In this document: positions 27,512-35,904 of the stretch, piece after piece
Position numbering within the stretch: the first letter of the stretch is position 1
How the letters are laid out: every line of letters starts with the position of its first letter
Source: Mycolicibacterium duvalii
GTDB taxonomy: Bacteria > Actinomycetota > Actinomycetes > Mycobacteriales > Mycobacteriaceae
Length of the DNA stretch: 64,000 nt
Direction of reading: 5' to 3'
Assembly (NCBI RefSeq): GCF_010726645.1
Contig: NZ_AP022563.1
Location: forward strand, 3,906,001-3,970,000
Program-made: the position numbers and the translations under genes
Notes under the pieces: generated by a model
Databases searched by the model: none
Told to the model about the DNA's origin: nothing
What the model saw: the letters and a program-made list of their open reading frames with translations, nothing else

Positions 27512-28378
27512 ATGAGCGAACCTCTCGATCTGCCGTCGCTGTGGTCGCACGAACCGCACGAGCACCTCAAGTTCCGTCCCGGCGACCTCGTCGCCGACAT
27601 CGATGCCGACGCCACCCCCGGTTTCCGCGGCAACAAGCAAGATGCGCCGACCCTGCAGGAGGAGCGCAATGTCCGCTTCGCCGAGCTGCAGGAGAAGCTC
27701 TACGCGAACAGCCGCTCCGGTGATCACCGATCGGTGCTGCTCGTGCTGCAGGGGATGGACACCGCCGGCAAGGGCGGCATCGTGAAGCACGTTGTCGGAG
27801 GAGCGAATCCACAGGGCATCCAGTATCACAGCTTCGGCAAGCCGACCCCCGAGGAGCTGTCCCACCACTACCTGTGGCGAATCCGCAAGGCGCTACCCGC
27901 AGCGGGCCATATCGGGGTGTTCGACCGGTCCCACTACGAGGACGTGCTCATCGTGCGCGTGCACAACCTGGTGCCGCAGGAGGTCTGGGAACCGCGCTAC
28001 GACGAGATCAACGCCTTCGAACGCGAACTCACCGACAGCGGAACAACCTTGGTGAAGGTCGCGATGTTCGTCTCTCTCGCCGAGCAGAAGAAGCGGCTCG
28101 CGTCACGGCTGCAACGGCCGGACAAGTACTGGAAGTACAACCCCGCCGACATCGATGAGCGGCTGAAATGGCCGCTCTACGAACAGGCCTATCAGGCCAT
28201 GCTGGACCGCACGTCCACCCCCTACGCGCCCTGGCACATCGTGCCGTGCAACCGAAAATGGTACAGCCGGTTGGCGGTCACCGAGCTGCTCATCGAGGCC
28301 CTCAAGCGACTCAACATGGCCTGGCCGCCACCGGATTTCGACGTCGAGGCAGAGAAGAAGCGGTTGGCCTCGGCGTAG
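27512..28378 (+). CDS. ppk2: polyphosphate kinase 2
   Basis: Transfers phosphate between inorganic polyphosphate and nucleotides. The 288-residue single-domain PPK2 has the Walker A GMDTAGKGG at residues 81-89, the Walker B-like DRSHYED at 138-144 and the lid region KRLASRLQRPDKYWKYN. Class I members favour NDP phosphorylation by polyphosphate; which nucleotide is used is not readable. It is eight bases after the TetR gene. The ppx gene at 10 kb is the other polyphosphate enzyme in the window. Confidence 0.9.
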   Translation: MSEPLDLPSLWSHEPHEHLKFRPGDLVADIDADATPGFRGNKQDAPTLQEERNVRFAELQEKLYANSRSGDHRSVLLVLQGMDTAGKGGIVKHVVGGANPQGIQYHSFGKPTPEELSHHYLWRIRKALPAAGHIGVFDRSHYEDVLIVRVHNLVPQEVWEPRYDEINAFERELTDSGTTLVKVAMFVSLAEQKKRLASRLQRPDKYWKYNPADIDERLKWPLYEQAYQAMLDRTSTPYAPWHIVPCNRKWYSRLAVTELLIEALKRLNMAWPPPDFDVEAEKKRLASA

Positions 28379-28483
28379 TCGCGGTGCGCCGAGTGTGCAG
28401 GTGGTGCACGCTTCACCTGGGGGTTGTGTATAACTACAGCACGGTCGACGTGATTCGTCGGGGGCGGAAACGACGATGCGACC

Positions 28484-29401
28484 ATGCGACACGACATCAT
28501 CGTGGCGAGCGAAGCACTGCAGGTGGGCCAGGTCACACGCCGCGAACTCGCGCGCGACTACACCAAACTGTTCCGCAACGTGTACGTGCGCACCGGAGCC
28601 CGTGTGACCGCGCGCGACAAGGCAGTTGCCGCGTGGTTGTGGTCGGGACGGTCAGCGACGATCGCCGGCACGAGTGCGGCTGCCTTGCTCGGGAGCCGCT
28701 ACCTTGACGGATCTGCACCCGCGGAACTGATCCGCACCCACCGTCGCGCGCCGGCGGGTGTCTCGGTCTTCAGCGACACGGTGAGCGCGCGCGATATCTT
28801 CCACATCGGCGACATGCCCGTCACCAAGCCCGCCCGGACGGCGTTCGACATCGGTCGCCGTGCCCCGCTCCTCGTCGCCGTGCAGCGAATCGACGCCCTG
28901 CTGAACGCGACCGGTTGCCGCCCGGCCGACGTGCTCGCCGTCATCGGACGCCATCCCGGTGCCCGCGGAGTTCGGCGCGCGCAGGATGCCCTGCGACTCG
29001 TCGATGCCGGCTCGGAGTCGCCGCCCGAGACGCTCACGCGCCTGTTTCTCGTCGCAGCCGGACTGCCTCGGCCCGAAACTCAGATTCCGGTCCGCGGCCA
29101 TGGGCGCCTGTATCGACTCGACATGGGCTGGCAGACACCCGAAGTCGCAGTCGAGTACGACGGCGAACAGCACTGGACCGATTCCCGCCAGCGCGCTCAC
29201 GACATCGAGCGACTCGAGTTCCTCTCGCAGCAGGGCTGGACGATCGTCCGCGTCAGCTGGGCCCAGCTTCGCGACCAACCCGAACGGGTGGTCGAGCGCG
29301 TCGCGTCCGCTCTCGGTATTGCGCCGAAAGTGCAGATCTCGCACGCCTCACTCGAAGAATGCCTCCAACAAGTGCACACTCGGCGGTCGAGGCGCGGCTA
29401 G
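28484..29401 (+). CDS. AbiEi-like N-terminus plus DUF559/Vsr-like nuclease fold
   Basis: A 305-residue protein with an N-terminal winged-helix, AbiEi-like part (ALQVGQVTRRELARDYTKLF then VYVRTG), a middle AbiEi-type region (GTSAAALLG...RTAFDIGR), and a C-terminal Vsr/DUF559-like restriction-endonuclease fold: Glu in SPPETLTRLF, Asp in YRLDMGW, then VAVEYDGEQHW with ExD and His, and LEFLSQQGWTIVRVSW. Such proteins are common orphans in mycobacteria. No toxin partner lies beside it. A TATAAC at about 28427 may be its promoter. Confidence 0.65.
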   Translation: MRHDIIVASEALQVGQVTRRELARDYTKLFRNVYVRTGARVTARDKAVAAWLWSGRSATIAGTSAAALLGSRYLDGSAPAELIRTHRRAPAGVSVFSDTVSARDIFHIGDMPVTKPARTAFDIGRRAPLLVAVQRIDALLNATGCRPADVLAVIGRHPGARGVRRAQDALRLVDAGSESPPETLTRLFLVAAGLPRPETQIPVRGHGRLYRLDMGWQTPEVAVEYDGEQHWTDSRQRAHDIERLEFLSQQGWTIVRVSWAQLRDQPERVVERVASALGIAPKVQISHASLEECLQQVHTRRSRRG

Positions 29402-29410
29402 GAGGTCCCC

Positions 29411-30265
29411 CTAGTAGGTGTAGAAGCCCTTGCCGGTCTTCTTGCCGAGCTGGCCGGCCTCCACCATGCGCTGCAGCAGCGGCGGCGGTGCGTAGTGCGG
29501 GTCGCGGTACTCCTCGTACATCGAGTCGGCGATGAGTTTCATGGTGTCCAGACCGATCAGGTCGGCCAGGCGCAGCGGCCCCATCGGGTGCGACAGCCCG
29601 GCCACGACGGCGGTGTCGATGTCCTCGACCGTCGCGACGCCCGCCTCGGCCATCCGGATCGCCGACAGCAGGTACGGGACCAGCAGCGCGTTGACGATGA
29701 AGCCCGAGCGGTCGCCGCAGCGGACGACCTTCTTGCCGAGCACCTCGCCGGCGAACTGCTCGACCCGGGCCACCGCCTCGTCGGACGTCACCAGGGTGTT
29801 GATCACTTCGACGAGCGGCAGCACCGGCACCGGATTGAAGAAGTGCAGCCCGAGCACGCGGCTCGGATTCTTGGTCGCCGCTGCGATTTTCATGATCGGG
29901 ATGCTGGAGGTGTTGGACGCGAGGACGGCGTCGGGGTCGGTGACGACCTCATCGAGCTGGGCGAAGACCTTGGCCTTGACTGCCTCGTCCTCGATGATCG
30001 CCTCGATGACGAGCTGGCGGTCGGCGAGGTCGGTCAGGTCGGTGGTGAACCGCAGCCGGCCCAGTGCGGCGTCGCGCTCGTCCTCGGAGAGCTTGCCCTT
30101 GGTGGTCGCGCGCTCCAGCGACGAGGTGATGCGATTGCGCCCCGCATTGACCAGGGTGTCACTGGGTTCGTAGACGACGACGTTCGCGCCGGCTTTCGCG
30201 CACACCTCGGCGATCCCGCTGCCCATCTGCCCCGCGCCGACGACGCCCACACGTTCCATGCTCAC
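29411..30265 (-). CDS. fadB2: 3-hydroxybutyryl-CoA dehydrogenase
   Basis: NAD(P)-dependent oxidation of 3-hydroxybutyryl-CoA to acetoacetyl-CoA. The 284-residue protein begins VGVVGAGQMGSGIAE (nucleotide-binding), then ASNTSSIPI, the catalytic His in VLGLHFFNPVPVLPLVEV and the C-terminal SHPMGPLRLADLIGLDT. AGGAG lies five bases before the GTG at 30265; an ATG is two codons later. It follows isocitrate lyase, but a strong hairpin separates them. Confidence 0.9.
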   Translation of the reverse strand: MSMERVGVVGAGQMGSGIAEVCAKAGANVVVYEPSDTLVNAGRNRITSSLERATTKGKLSEDERDAALGRLRFTTDLTDLADRQLVIEAIIEDEAVKAKVFAQLDEVVTDPDAVLASNTSSIPIMKIAAATKNPSRVLGLHFFNPVPVLPLVEVINTLVTSDEAVARVEQFAGEVLGKKVVRCGDRSGFIVNALLVPYLLSAIRMAEAGVATVEDIDTAVVAGLSHPMGPLRLADLIGLDTMKLIADSMYEEYRDPHYAPPPLLQRMVEAGQLGKKTGKGFYTY

Positions 30266-30284
30266 AAGTTCTCCTCAGTACGGC

Positions 30285-30320
30285 ATCAGGCCCCGCCCAA
30301 ATATAGGGACGGGGCCTGAT
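30285..30320 (-). terminator. strong hairpin between aceA and fadB2
   Basis: An 11-bp perfect stem: ATCAGGCCCCG (30285-30295) pairs with CGGGGCCTGAT (30310-30320), with further CCC/GGG pairing inside an AT-rich loop. There is no U-tract. It starts 24 bases after the aceA stop and ends 20 bases before fadB2, so it could terminate or attenuate read-through, or protect the aceA 3' end. Confidence 0.7.
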
Positions 30321-30343
30321 GGCAGTCACCAGGGCCTACAGGC

Positions 30344-31630
30344 TCAGTGGAACTGGCCCTCTTCGGTCGAACCGGTCAGCGCGGTGGTCGAGCTGGTCGG
30401 GTCCACGGTGGTGGCGATCCGGTCGAAGTAGCCGGCGCCGACCTCGCGCTGGTGGCGGGTGGCGGTGTAACCGCGCTCCTCGGCGGCGAACTCGCGCTCC
30501 TGCAGGTCGACGTAGGCGCTCATCTGGTTGCGGGCGTAGCCGTAGGCCAGATCGAACATCGAGTAGTTCAGCGCGTGGAAGCCGGCCAGCGTGATGAACT
30601 GGAACTTGAAGCCCATCGCGCCGAGTTCCTTCTGGAACTTCGCGATCGTCGCGTCGTCGAGGTGCTTGCGCCAGTTGAACGACGGCGAGCAGTTGTAGGC
30701 CAGCATCTGGTCCGGGAACTCGCTCTTGACGCCCTCGGCGAACTTCTTGGCCAGCTCGAGGTCCGGAGTGCCGGTCTCCATCCAGATCAGGTCCGAGTAT
30801 GGCGCGTAGGCCTTGGCGCGGGCGATGCACGGCTCGAGACCGTTCTTGATCCGGTAGAAGCCCTCGGAGGTGCGCTCGCCGGTGATGAACGGACGGTCGC
30901 GCTCGTCGACGTCGGAGGTGATCAGCGTCGCGGCCTCGGCGTCGGTGCGGGCGATCACGACGGTGGGCACGCCGGCCACATCGGCGGCGAGCCGGGCCGA
31001 GGTCAGGGTGCGGATGTGCTGCCGGGTCGGGATCAGCACCTTGCCACCGAGGTGACCGCACTTCTTCTCCGAGGCCAGCTGGTCCTCCCAGTGGGAACCG
31101 GCGACGCCGGCGGCGATCATCGCCTTCTGCAGCTCGTAGACGTTGAGCGCGCCACCGAAGCCGGCTTCACCGTCGGCGACGATCGGGGCCAGCCAGTTCT
31201 CCACCGAGGTGTCGCCCTCGACCTTGGCGATCTCGTCGGCGCGCAGCAGCGCGTTGTTGATGCGGCGCACCACCTGCGGCACCGAGTTGGCCGGGTAGAG
31301 GCTCTGGTCGGGGTAGGTGTGGCCGGACAGGTTCGCGTCGCCGGCGACCTGCCAACCCGACAGGTAGATGGCCTTGAGGCCCGCGCGCACCTGCTGCACG
31401 GCCATGTTGCCGGTCAGCGCGCCCAGCGCGTTGACGAAGTCCATGTCGTGGAGCTGCTCCCAGAGCACCTCCGCGCCGCGGCGGGCCAGCGTGTGCTCCT
31501 CGACGACGTGGCCCTGCAGGGCGACGACGTCGGCCGGGGTGTAGGTGCGGGTGACGCCCTTCCAGCGGGGGTTGTGGTCCCAGTCGTGCTGGATCTGCTC
31601 CGGACTCTTCGGCATGCCAACGGTCGACAT
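30344..31630 (-). CDS. aceA: isocitrate lyase
   Basis: Cleaves isocitrate to glyoxylate and succinate in the glyoxylate shunt, needed for growth on acetate and fatty acids. The 428-residue protein is the short prokaryotic form. The catalytic loop is SEKKCGHLGGK with Cys191; metal-binding VADGEAGFGG is at about 151-160, and NCSPSFNWRKH follows. GAAGGAG precedes the ATG. RamB-like sequences lie upstream. It corresponds to icl1 (Rv0467), which also has methylisocitrate lyase activity. Confidence 0.95.
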   Translation of the reverse strand: MSTVGMPKSPEQIQHDWDHNPRWKGVTRTYTPADVVALQGHVVEEHTLARRGAEVLWEQLHDMDFVNALGALTGNMAVQQVRAGLKAIYLSGWQVAGDANLSGHTYPDQSLYPANSVPQVVRRINNALLRADEIAKVEGDTSVENWLAPIVADGEAGFGGALNVYELQKAMIAAGVAGSHWEDQLASEKKCGHLGGKVLIPTRQHIRTLTSARLAADVAGVPTVVIARTDAEAATLITSDVDERDRPFITGERTSEGFYRIKNGLEPCIARAKAYAPYSDLIWMETGTPDLELAKKFAEGVKSEFPDQMLAYNCSPSFNWRKHLDDATIAKFQKELGAMGFKFQFITLAGFHALNYSMFDLAYGYARNQMSAYVDLQEREFAAEERGYTATRHQREVGAGYFDRIATTVDPTSSTTALTGSTEEGQFH

Positions 31631-31644
31631 TGCGCAACTCCTTC

Positions 31645-31655
31645 GGTTTGCAAAT
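31645..31655. promoter_or_regulatory. RamB-like TTTGCAAA element near the aceA start
   Basis: GGTTTGCAAAT, 15-25 bases before the aceA ATG. It matches the AAGTTTGCAAA-type core known for RamB in corynebacteria, on a single half only. Confidence 0.4.
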
Positions 31656-31791
31656 AGCGTCCAGGCCGGGGCCTGTCGCCGTTGTTAATGCTCCAGTGAG
31701 ATGACTGGCGCGTTAACCCGAGAATGCCTCAAGCCATAACCGCAGGTCCAGAACTTTCCGTTGTGAACTTTCGCCAACGGCGACGCCGAAC

Positions 31792-31808
31792 TTGCAAAGT
31801 TTGCGAAG
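31792..31808. promoter_or_regulatory. RamB-like site upstream of aceA
   Basis: TTGCAAAGTTTGCGAAG, about 160-180 bases upstream of aceA in the 264-base gap. It combines the TTGCAAAG and TTTGCGAA cores of RamB sites. GAACTTTC repeats lie at about 31751-31775. Confidence 0.5.
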
Positions 31809-31894
31809 ACTGCAACAGCTGGACCGGTTCAGAAGTTACCCAACAGTAGCGAATATCCGCAGGTCAGTACGCCCGTACTGTTAAGCGATCAAGA

Positions 31895-32689
31895 TCACAG
31901 AGCGAAGATGGCGGCGACCGCTTTCGTCTCCTCGCCGACCGCATATGTGAGCGTTGTAACAGTGCGGTCGGTCAGCTCCGGACCGAATTTGTCGGTCGAT
32001 CCGGGCGGGTAGACGTGGCGGATGATCTCGAGCTTGTCGCCGAGGGCAACCGGCAGATCGTGTTCGATCGTCACCCGCAGCGGCGCGCGCATCAGCTCCG
32101 GCTGGGAGAGCAGGTAATCCTCCACCACGCTCCAATACACGGAGTTGTTCATGTGGTCGAAGATGTCGATGTCGCTGACCCGGACCGGGAAATCGCGGAT
32201 GTGTTCGGCGTCGTCTCTGCTGCCCGCCTTCAGGTAGGGCTTCCAGCGCAACCGGTTCTCGTCGGTGGTGCGGCGCAGGCCCTCGATGAAGTCGTCGGAG
32301 ATGCGCGCGGGCCCCTGGGTCTCGCGGTTGATGTTGATCCAGAACGCCTCGGATTCGACCAGGCCGCCTTTGCGTCCCTCGATGCGCACCCGCATCTCGC
32401 ACCAACGGTTCGAGGTGCCCGAACACCAGCGCCGCAGCCGCAGGATGTCCTTGAACATGATCGGCTCGATCATGTCGATCATGGTGCGCCGCACGATCCA
32501 CAGCGGGTGGGTCTCCTCGTAGCCCATCTCGCGCAGCTGATCGGTACCGATGTCCTGGATGTGGCGGGTGGCCGCGTCGAACTTCAGCCTGCCCTCGCGA
32601 TCCACGTCGGCGACCCGCAGCGGCCACTGGATGTCGAAGACGTCAGGGTGCGGGTCCGGCACCGGCATCAGGGTCTTGGCCAAGCTCAC
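31895..32689 (-). CDS. acyl-ACP thioesterase family protein
   Basis: A 264-residue double hot-dog thioesterase of the acyl-ACP thioesterase (FatA-like) family, like Rv0466. Marks are the N-terminal half with RHIQDIGTDQLREMGYEETHPLWIVRRTMIDM and SNRWCEMRVRI, and the second hot-dog start VSDIDIFDHMNNSVYWSVVEDYL, where Asp-His-Asn provide the catalytic residues. It probably releases fatty acids from acyl-carrier protein. The GTG at 32689 gives the known length. It diverges from ramB, 77 bases apart, so both may share control. Confidence 0.8.
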   Translation of the reverse strand: MSLAKTLMPVPDPHPDVFDIQWPLRVADVDREGRLKFDAATRHIQDIGTDQLREMGYEETHPLWIVRRTMIDMIEPIMFKDILRLRRWCSGTSNRWCEMRVRIEGRKGGLVESEAFWININRETQGPARISDDFIEGLRRTTDENRLRWKPYLKAGSRDDAEHIRDFPVRVSDIDIFDHMNNSVYWSVVEDYLLSQPELMRAPLRVTIEHDLPVALGDKLEIIRHVYPPGSTDKFGPELTDRTVTTLTYAVGEETKAVAAIFAL

Positions 32690-32723
32690 GAAAATCGATA
32701 CTGCCACACCGCCGGCGGTTCCC

Positions 32724-32734
32724 AACTTTGCGAA
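32724..32734. promoter_or_regulatory. RamB-like site over the ramB -35 region
   Basis: AACTTTGCGAA, centred about 28 bases upstream of the ramB -10 box. Placed to let RamB repress its own gene and perhaps the divergent thioesterase. Confidence 0.5.
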
Positions 32735-32754
32735 TCCATGCTTCGCATCGCAGC

Positions 32755-32760
32755 TATGGT
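32755..32760 (+). promoter_or_regulatory. -10 box of a leaderless ramB promoter
   Basis: TATGGT, six bases before the GTG at 32767. It supports that start over the in-frame ATG at 32728, 13 codons upstream. Confidence 0.55.
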
Positions 32761-32766
32761 GGTTCC

Positions 32767-34191
32767 GTGGCCAAGACGTTCGTCGGCGCGCGCCTGCGTC
32801 AGCTGCGCAGTGAACGCGGGTTCAGCCAGGCGGCGCTGGCCCAGATGCTCGAGATCTCGCCGAGCTACCTCAACCAGATCGAACACGACGTCCGGCCGTT
32901 GACCGTTCCGGTGCTGCTGCGCATCACCGAGGTGTTCGGCGTCGACGCGACGTTCTTCGCCTCCCAGGACGACACCCGGTTGATCGCCGAACTGCGCGAG
33001 GTGCTGCTCGACCGTGATCTGGACGTCGACGCCGACGCCGCCGAGGTCGCCGACATGGTGGGCGCCCACCCGGCGCTGGCCCGCGCGATGGTCAACCTGC
33101 ACCGGCGCTACCAGCTGGCCACCACACAGCTCGCCGCGGCCACCGAGGGCCGCTTCGACGACGGAAGCGGTTCGGGCTCAGGGGCGATCACCATGCCGCA
33201 TGAAGAGGTGCGCGACTACTTCTACCAACGGCAGAACTATCTGCACGACCTCGACACCGCCGCCGAGGAGCTGACCTCCGGGATGCGGATCCAGCGCGGC
33301 GAACTGGCCGGAGACCTCTCCGACCGGCTGCGGTTCGTGCACGGCGTGACGATCCGCCGCCACGACCTGGGCGAGAGTGTGCTGCACCGCTTCGACCCCG
33401 GATCCAAGACACTGCACCTGAGTGCCCAACTCGCACCCGGGCAGACGGTGTTCCGGATGGCCGCCGAACTCGCCTACCTGGAGTACGGCGACTTGATCGA
33501 AAAGCTCACCGACGACGGCAAGTTCACCAGTGACGAGTCCCGCCGGCTGGCGCGGATGGGCCTGGCCAACTACTTCGCCGCGGCGACGGTGCTGCCGTAC
33601 GGGCAGTTCCATCAGGTCGCCGAACAGTTCCGCTACGACATCGAACGGCTCTCGGCGTACTACTCGGCCAGCTACGAGACCATCTGCCACCGGCTGTCCA
33701 CGCTGCAGCGCCCCTCGATGCGCGGCGTTCCGTTCTCCTTCGTCCGCGTGGACCGCGCCGGCAACATGTCGAAACGCCAGTCCGCCACCGGCTTTCACTT
33801 CTCCTCCAGCGGCGGCACCTGCCCGCTGTGGAATGTCTACGAGACGTTCGCCAACCCGGGCAAGATCCTGGTGCAGATCGCCGAGATGCCCGACGGGCGC
33901 AGCTACATGTGGGTGGCGCGCACCGTGGAAAGGCGCGCATCGCGCTATGGTCAGCCGGGCAAGACGTTCGCGATCGGCCTCGGCTGTGAACTGCGGCACG
34001 CCCACCGGCTGGTCTACTCGGAAGGTTTGGTCACCAGTGACTCCAACGTTCGAGCCACCCCGATCGGCGCCGGCTGCCGCGTCTGCGAACGCGACAACTG
34101 CCCGCAGCGGGCGTTCCCCGCGCTGGGCCGCGCCCTCGACATCGACGAACACCGCTCGACGGTGTCGCCCTACCTCGTGAGGCCCGCATGA
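32767..34191 (+). CDS. ramB: acetate/glyoxylate regulator RamB
   Basis: A 474-residue regulator. The N-terminal XRE helix-turn-helix covers about residues 5-60 (SQAALAQMLEISPSYLNQIE), the middle is an IrrE/ImmA-like domain without the zinc HExxH motif (RMAAELAYLEYGDL), and the C-terminal DUF2083 part ends with a cysteine motif CRVCERDNCPQRAF. RamB represses the glyoxylate genes and itself in corynebacteria and M. tuberculosis (Rv0465c). The last four bases overlap the next gene (ATGA). Confidence 0.9.
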   Translation: MAKTFVGARLRQLRSERGFSQAALAQMLEISPSYLNQIEHDVRPLTVPVLLRITEVFGVDATFFASQDDTRLIAELREVLLDRDLDVDADAAEVADMVGAHPALARAMVNLHRRYQLATTQLAAATEGRFDDGSGSGSGAITMPHEEVRDYFYQRQNYLHDLDTAAEELTSGMRIQRGELAGDLSDRLRFVHGVTIRRHDLGESVLHRFDPGSKTLHLSAQLAPGQTVFRMAAELAYLEYGDLIEKLTDDGKFTSDESRRLARMGLANYFAAATVLPYGQFHQVAEQFRYDIERLSAYYSASYETICHRLSTLQRPSMRGVPFSFVRVDRAGNMSKRQSATGFHFSSSGGTCPLWNVYETFANPGKILVQIAEMPDGRSYMWVARTVERRASRYGQPGKTFAIGLGCELRHAHRLVYSEGLVTSDSNVRATPIGAGCRVCERDNCPQRAFPALGRALDIDEHRSTVSPYLVRPA

Positions 34192-34742
34192 CTGCCCCAG
34201 ACCCGTACCCCGTCCGCGTCGCGCCCGGCGGGTTCAAGGAACTCGGCCCGATCAACTGGGTCGCCGCCAAACTGGGCGCCCGCGGTATCCGCGCCCCGCG
34301 GTTCAGCCTGTTCAACGTGCTGGGCCGGCACCGCCTGCTGTTCTGGGCGTGGCTGCCGCTGTCGGGTTACCTGCTCTACGCCGGCAAGCTGCCCCGCCGC
34401 GACGCCGAGATCGTCATCCTGCGGGTCGGCCATCTGCGCGGGTGCGAGTACGAACTACAGCAGCATCGGCGCCTGGCGCGCAGCCGCGGCCTGGACGCCG
34501 ACACCCAGGTGCGCATCTTCACCGGCCCGGACGCCGACGGCCTGTCCGACCGGGAGCGGACCCTCATCACCGCCACCGATGAATTCGTCGTCACCCGCGG
34601 GGTGTCCGGCCAGACCTGGCAGCGGCTGGCCACGCATCTGAGCACCACGCAGCTGATCGAATTCTGCATGCTGGCAGCGCAATACGACGGCCTGGCGGCC
34701 ACCATCACCACGCTGGGCGTACCGCTGGACTTCCCGGACTGA
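34188..34742 (+). CDS. carboxymuconolactone decarboxylase-like (AhpD-fold) protein
   Basis: A 184-residue CMD/AhpD-fold protein, like Rv0464c. The family core is RRDAEIVILRVGHLRGCEYELQQHRRLA, where AhpD-type enzymes have CxxC before the His; here it is CEYE, so one redox cysteine is missing. A thiol-peroxidase reductase role is therefore unlikely, and the activity is unknown. It is translationally coupled to ramB by ATGA overlap, an arrangement also seen in M. tuberculosis. Its last 38 bases overlap the convergent diguanylate cyclase gene. Confidence 0.75.
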   Translation: MTAPDPYPVRVAPGGFKELGPINWVAAKLGARGIRAPRFSLFNVLGRHRLLFWAWLPLSGYLLYAGKLPRRDAEIVILRVGHLRGCEYELQQHRRLARSRGLDADTQVRIFTGPDADGLSDRERTLITATDEFVVTRGVSGQTWQRLATHLSTTQLIEFCMLAAQYDGLAATITTLGVPLDFPD

Positions 34743-35862
34743 ACCCGTCGGCGGAGACCACGACGCAGTTCCCGCCGCGTTCCTTGGCCTCGTACATCGC
34801 CGCGTCGGCCGCCTTGATCACCTGGTCGAGCTGGTCGCGGTCACCCGCGGCGCAGGTCGCCACCCCGATGCTGACGCTGACCGCCGGTTCGGCGGGTGCC
34901 GACACCGCCGCGCAGATCCGCTCGGCGAGCGCGCCGGCCTTCCGCGCCGATATCCGGTCGAGCACCAGGAATTCCTCACCGCCCCAGCGCACCACGACGG
35001 CATCGCCGCGCACGGCCGACCGGATCCGCCGCGCCGTGCGGATCAGCACCTCGTCCCCGACCGCATGACCGAGGCTGTCGTTGACGTTCTTGAAGCCGTC
35101 GACGTCGATCAGCAGCGCAGACAGGTCGGCATCGGCGCGCGCGGCCTCGTGCAGCCGCTTGACCGCGGTTCCCAGACCACGCCGGTTGGTCAGTTCGGTC
35201 AGCGGATCGGTCAGTGACTGCATCGAACTGTCTTGCAGCAGCCAGAAACCGAATTGCAGCGCCGGCAGGATGCACACGGTGACCAGCAACGCGATCACCG
35301 CCCGCGACACCGCGACCTGCAGGCCGTAGTCCGGGGTGGTCGCCGCCAGCCACACGGCGATGCCGACCACGCTGGCCGTGCACCAGGCGATGTGCACGAG
35401 GTGCAGGCGTGGACCGTGGAAGAAGACGACGTAGCCGCCGGCACACAGCAGGATCGGGATGCCGGACATGGCGAGATTGGGGTCCCCGAAGAGCAGGGTC
35501 GACAGCGTCATGAGCACGTCGACGTACACCACCAGCGCCGCCGATGCCCGCACCCCCGGCCACGGCAGCAGCGCCCAGCGTGCCGCCCAGGCCAGCGAGC
35601 CCACCGCCACCACCGCCCAGCCCGCCCGCAGCAGCGCGCTGTCCACACCGGGCGGCTGCACCGCGTTGATCACCGACAACACACCCATCACGGCGCCGAT
35701 GCCGGCGATCACATAGCGCAGCACCGGCAGCAGACCGCGACTTCGGAGGAACTCGATGCGCCACGAATAGTCGTCACGCTGACGCCACCACTGGCGCAGC
35801 AGGCCCCCCACAGCGCCATCGCTCACCGGCTCATTGTCGAAGTCGCCGGTGAACAACGTCAA
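34705..35862 (-). CDS. membrane diguanylate cyclase (GGDEF)
   Basis: A 385-residue protein with about six hydrophobic segments in residues 45-205, a linker, then a GGDEF domain (about 210-375) with the active-site RWGGEEFLV, the metal Asp in LLIDVDGFKNVNDSLGHAVGDE and DAAMYEAKERGGN. It should make c-di-GMP from two GTP. No RxxD inhibitory site is clear at the usual spacing. The start is uncertain: TTG at 35862, or GTG at 35826. It is convergent with the CMD gene. Confidence 0.8.
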   Translation of the reverse strand: MTLFTGDFDNEPVSDGAVGGLLRQWWRQRDDYSWRIEFLRSRGLLPVLRYVIAGIGAVMGVLSVINAVQPPGVDSALLRAGWAVVAVGSLAWAARWALLPWPGVRASAALVVYVDVLMTLSTLLFGDPNLAMSGIPILLCAGGYVVFFHGPRLHLVHIAWCTASVVGIAVWLAATTPDYGLQVAVSRAVIALLVTVCILPALQFGFWLLQDSSMQSLTDPLTELTNRRGLGTAVKRLHEAARADADLSALLIDVDGFKNVNDSLGHAVGDEVLIRTARRIRSAVRGDAVVVRWGGEEFLVLDRISARKAGALAERICAAVSAPAEPAVSVSIGVATCAAGDRDQLDQVIKAADAAMYEAKERGGNCVVVSADGFSPGSPAVRPAW

Positions 35863-35904
35863 GCAGCAACATTCGACGTCATCGACAAATCCCGTCTACG
35901 ACAG

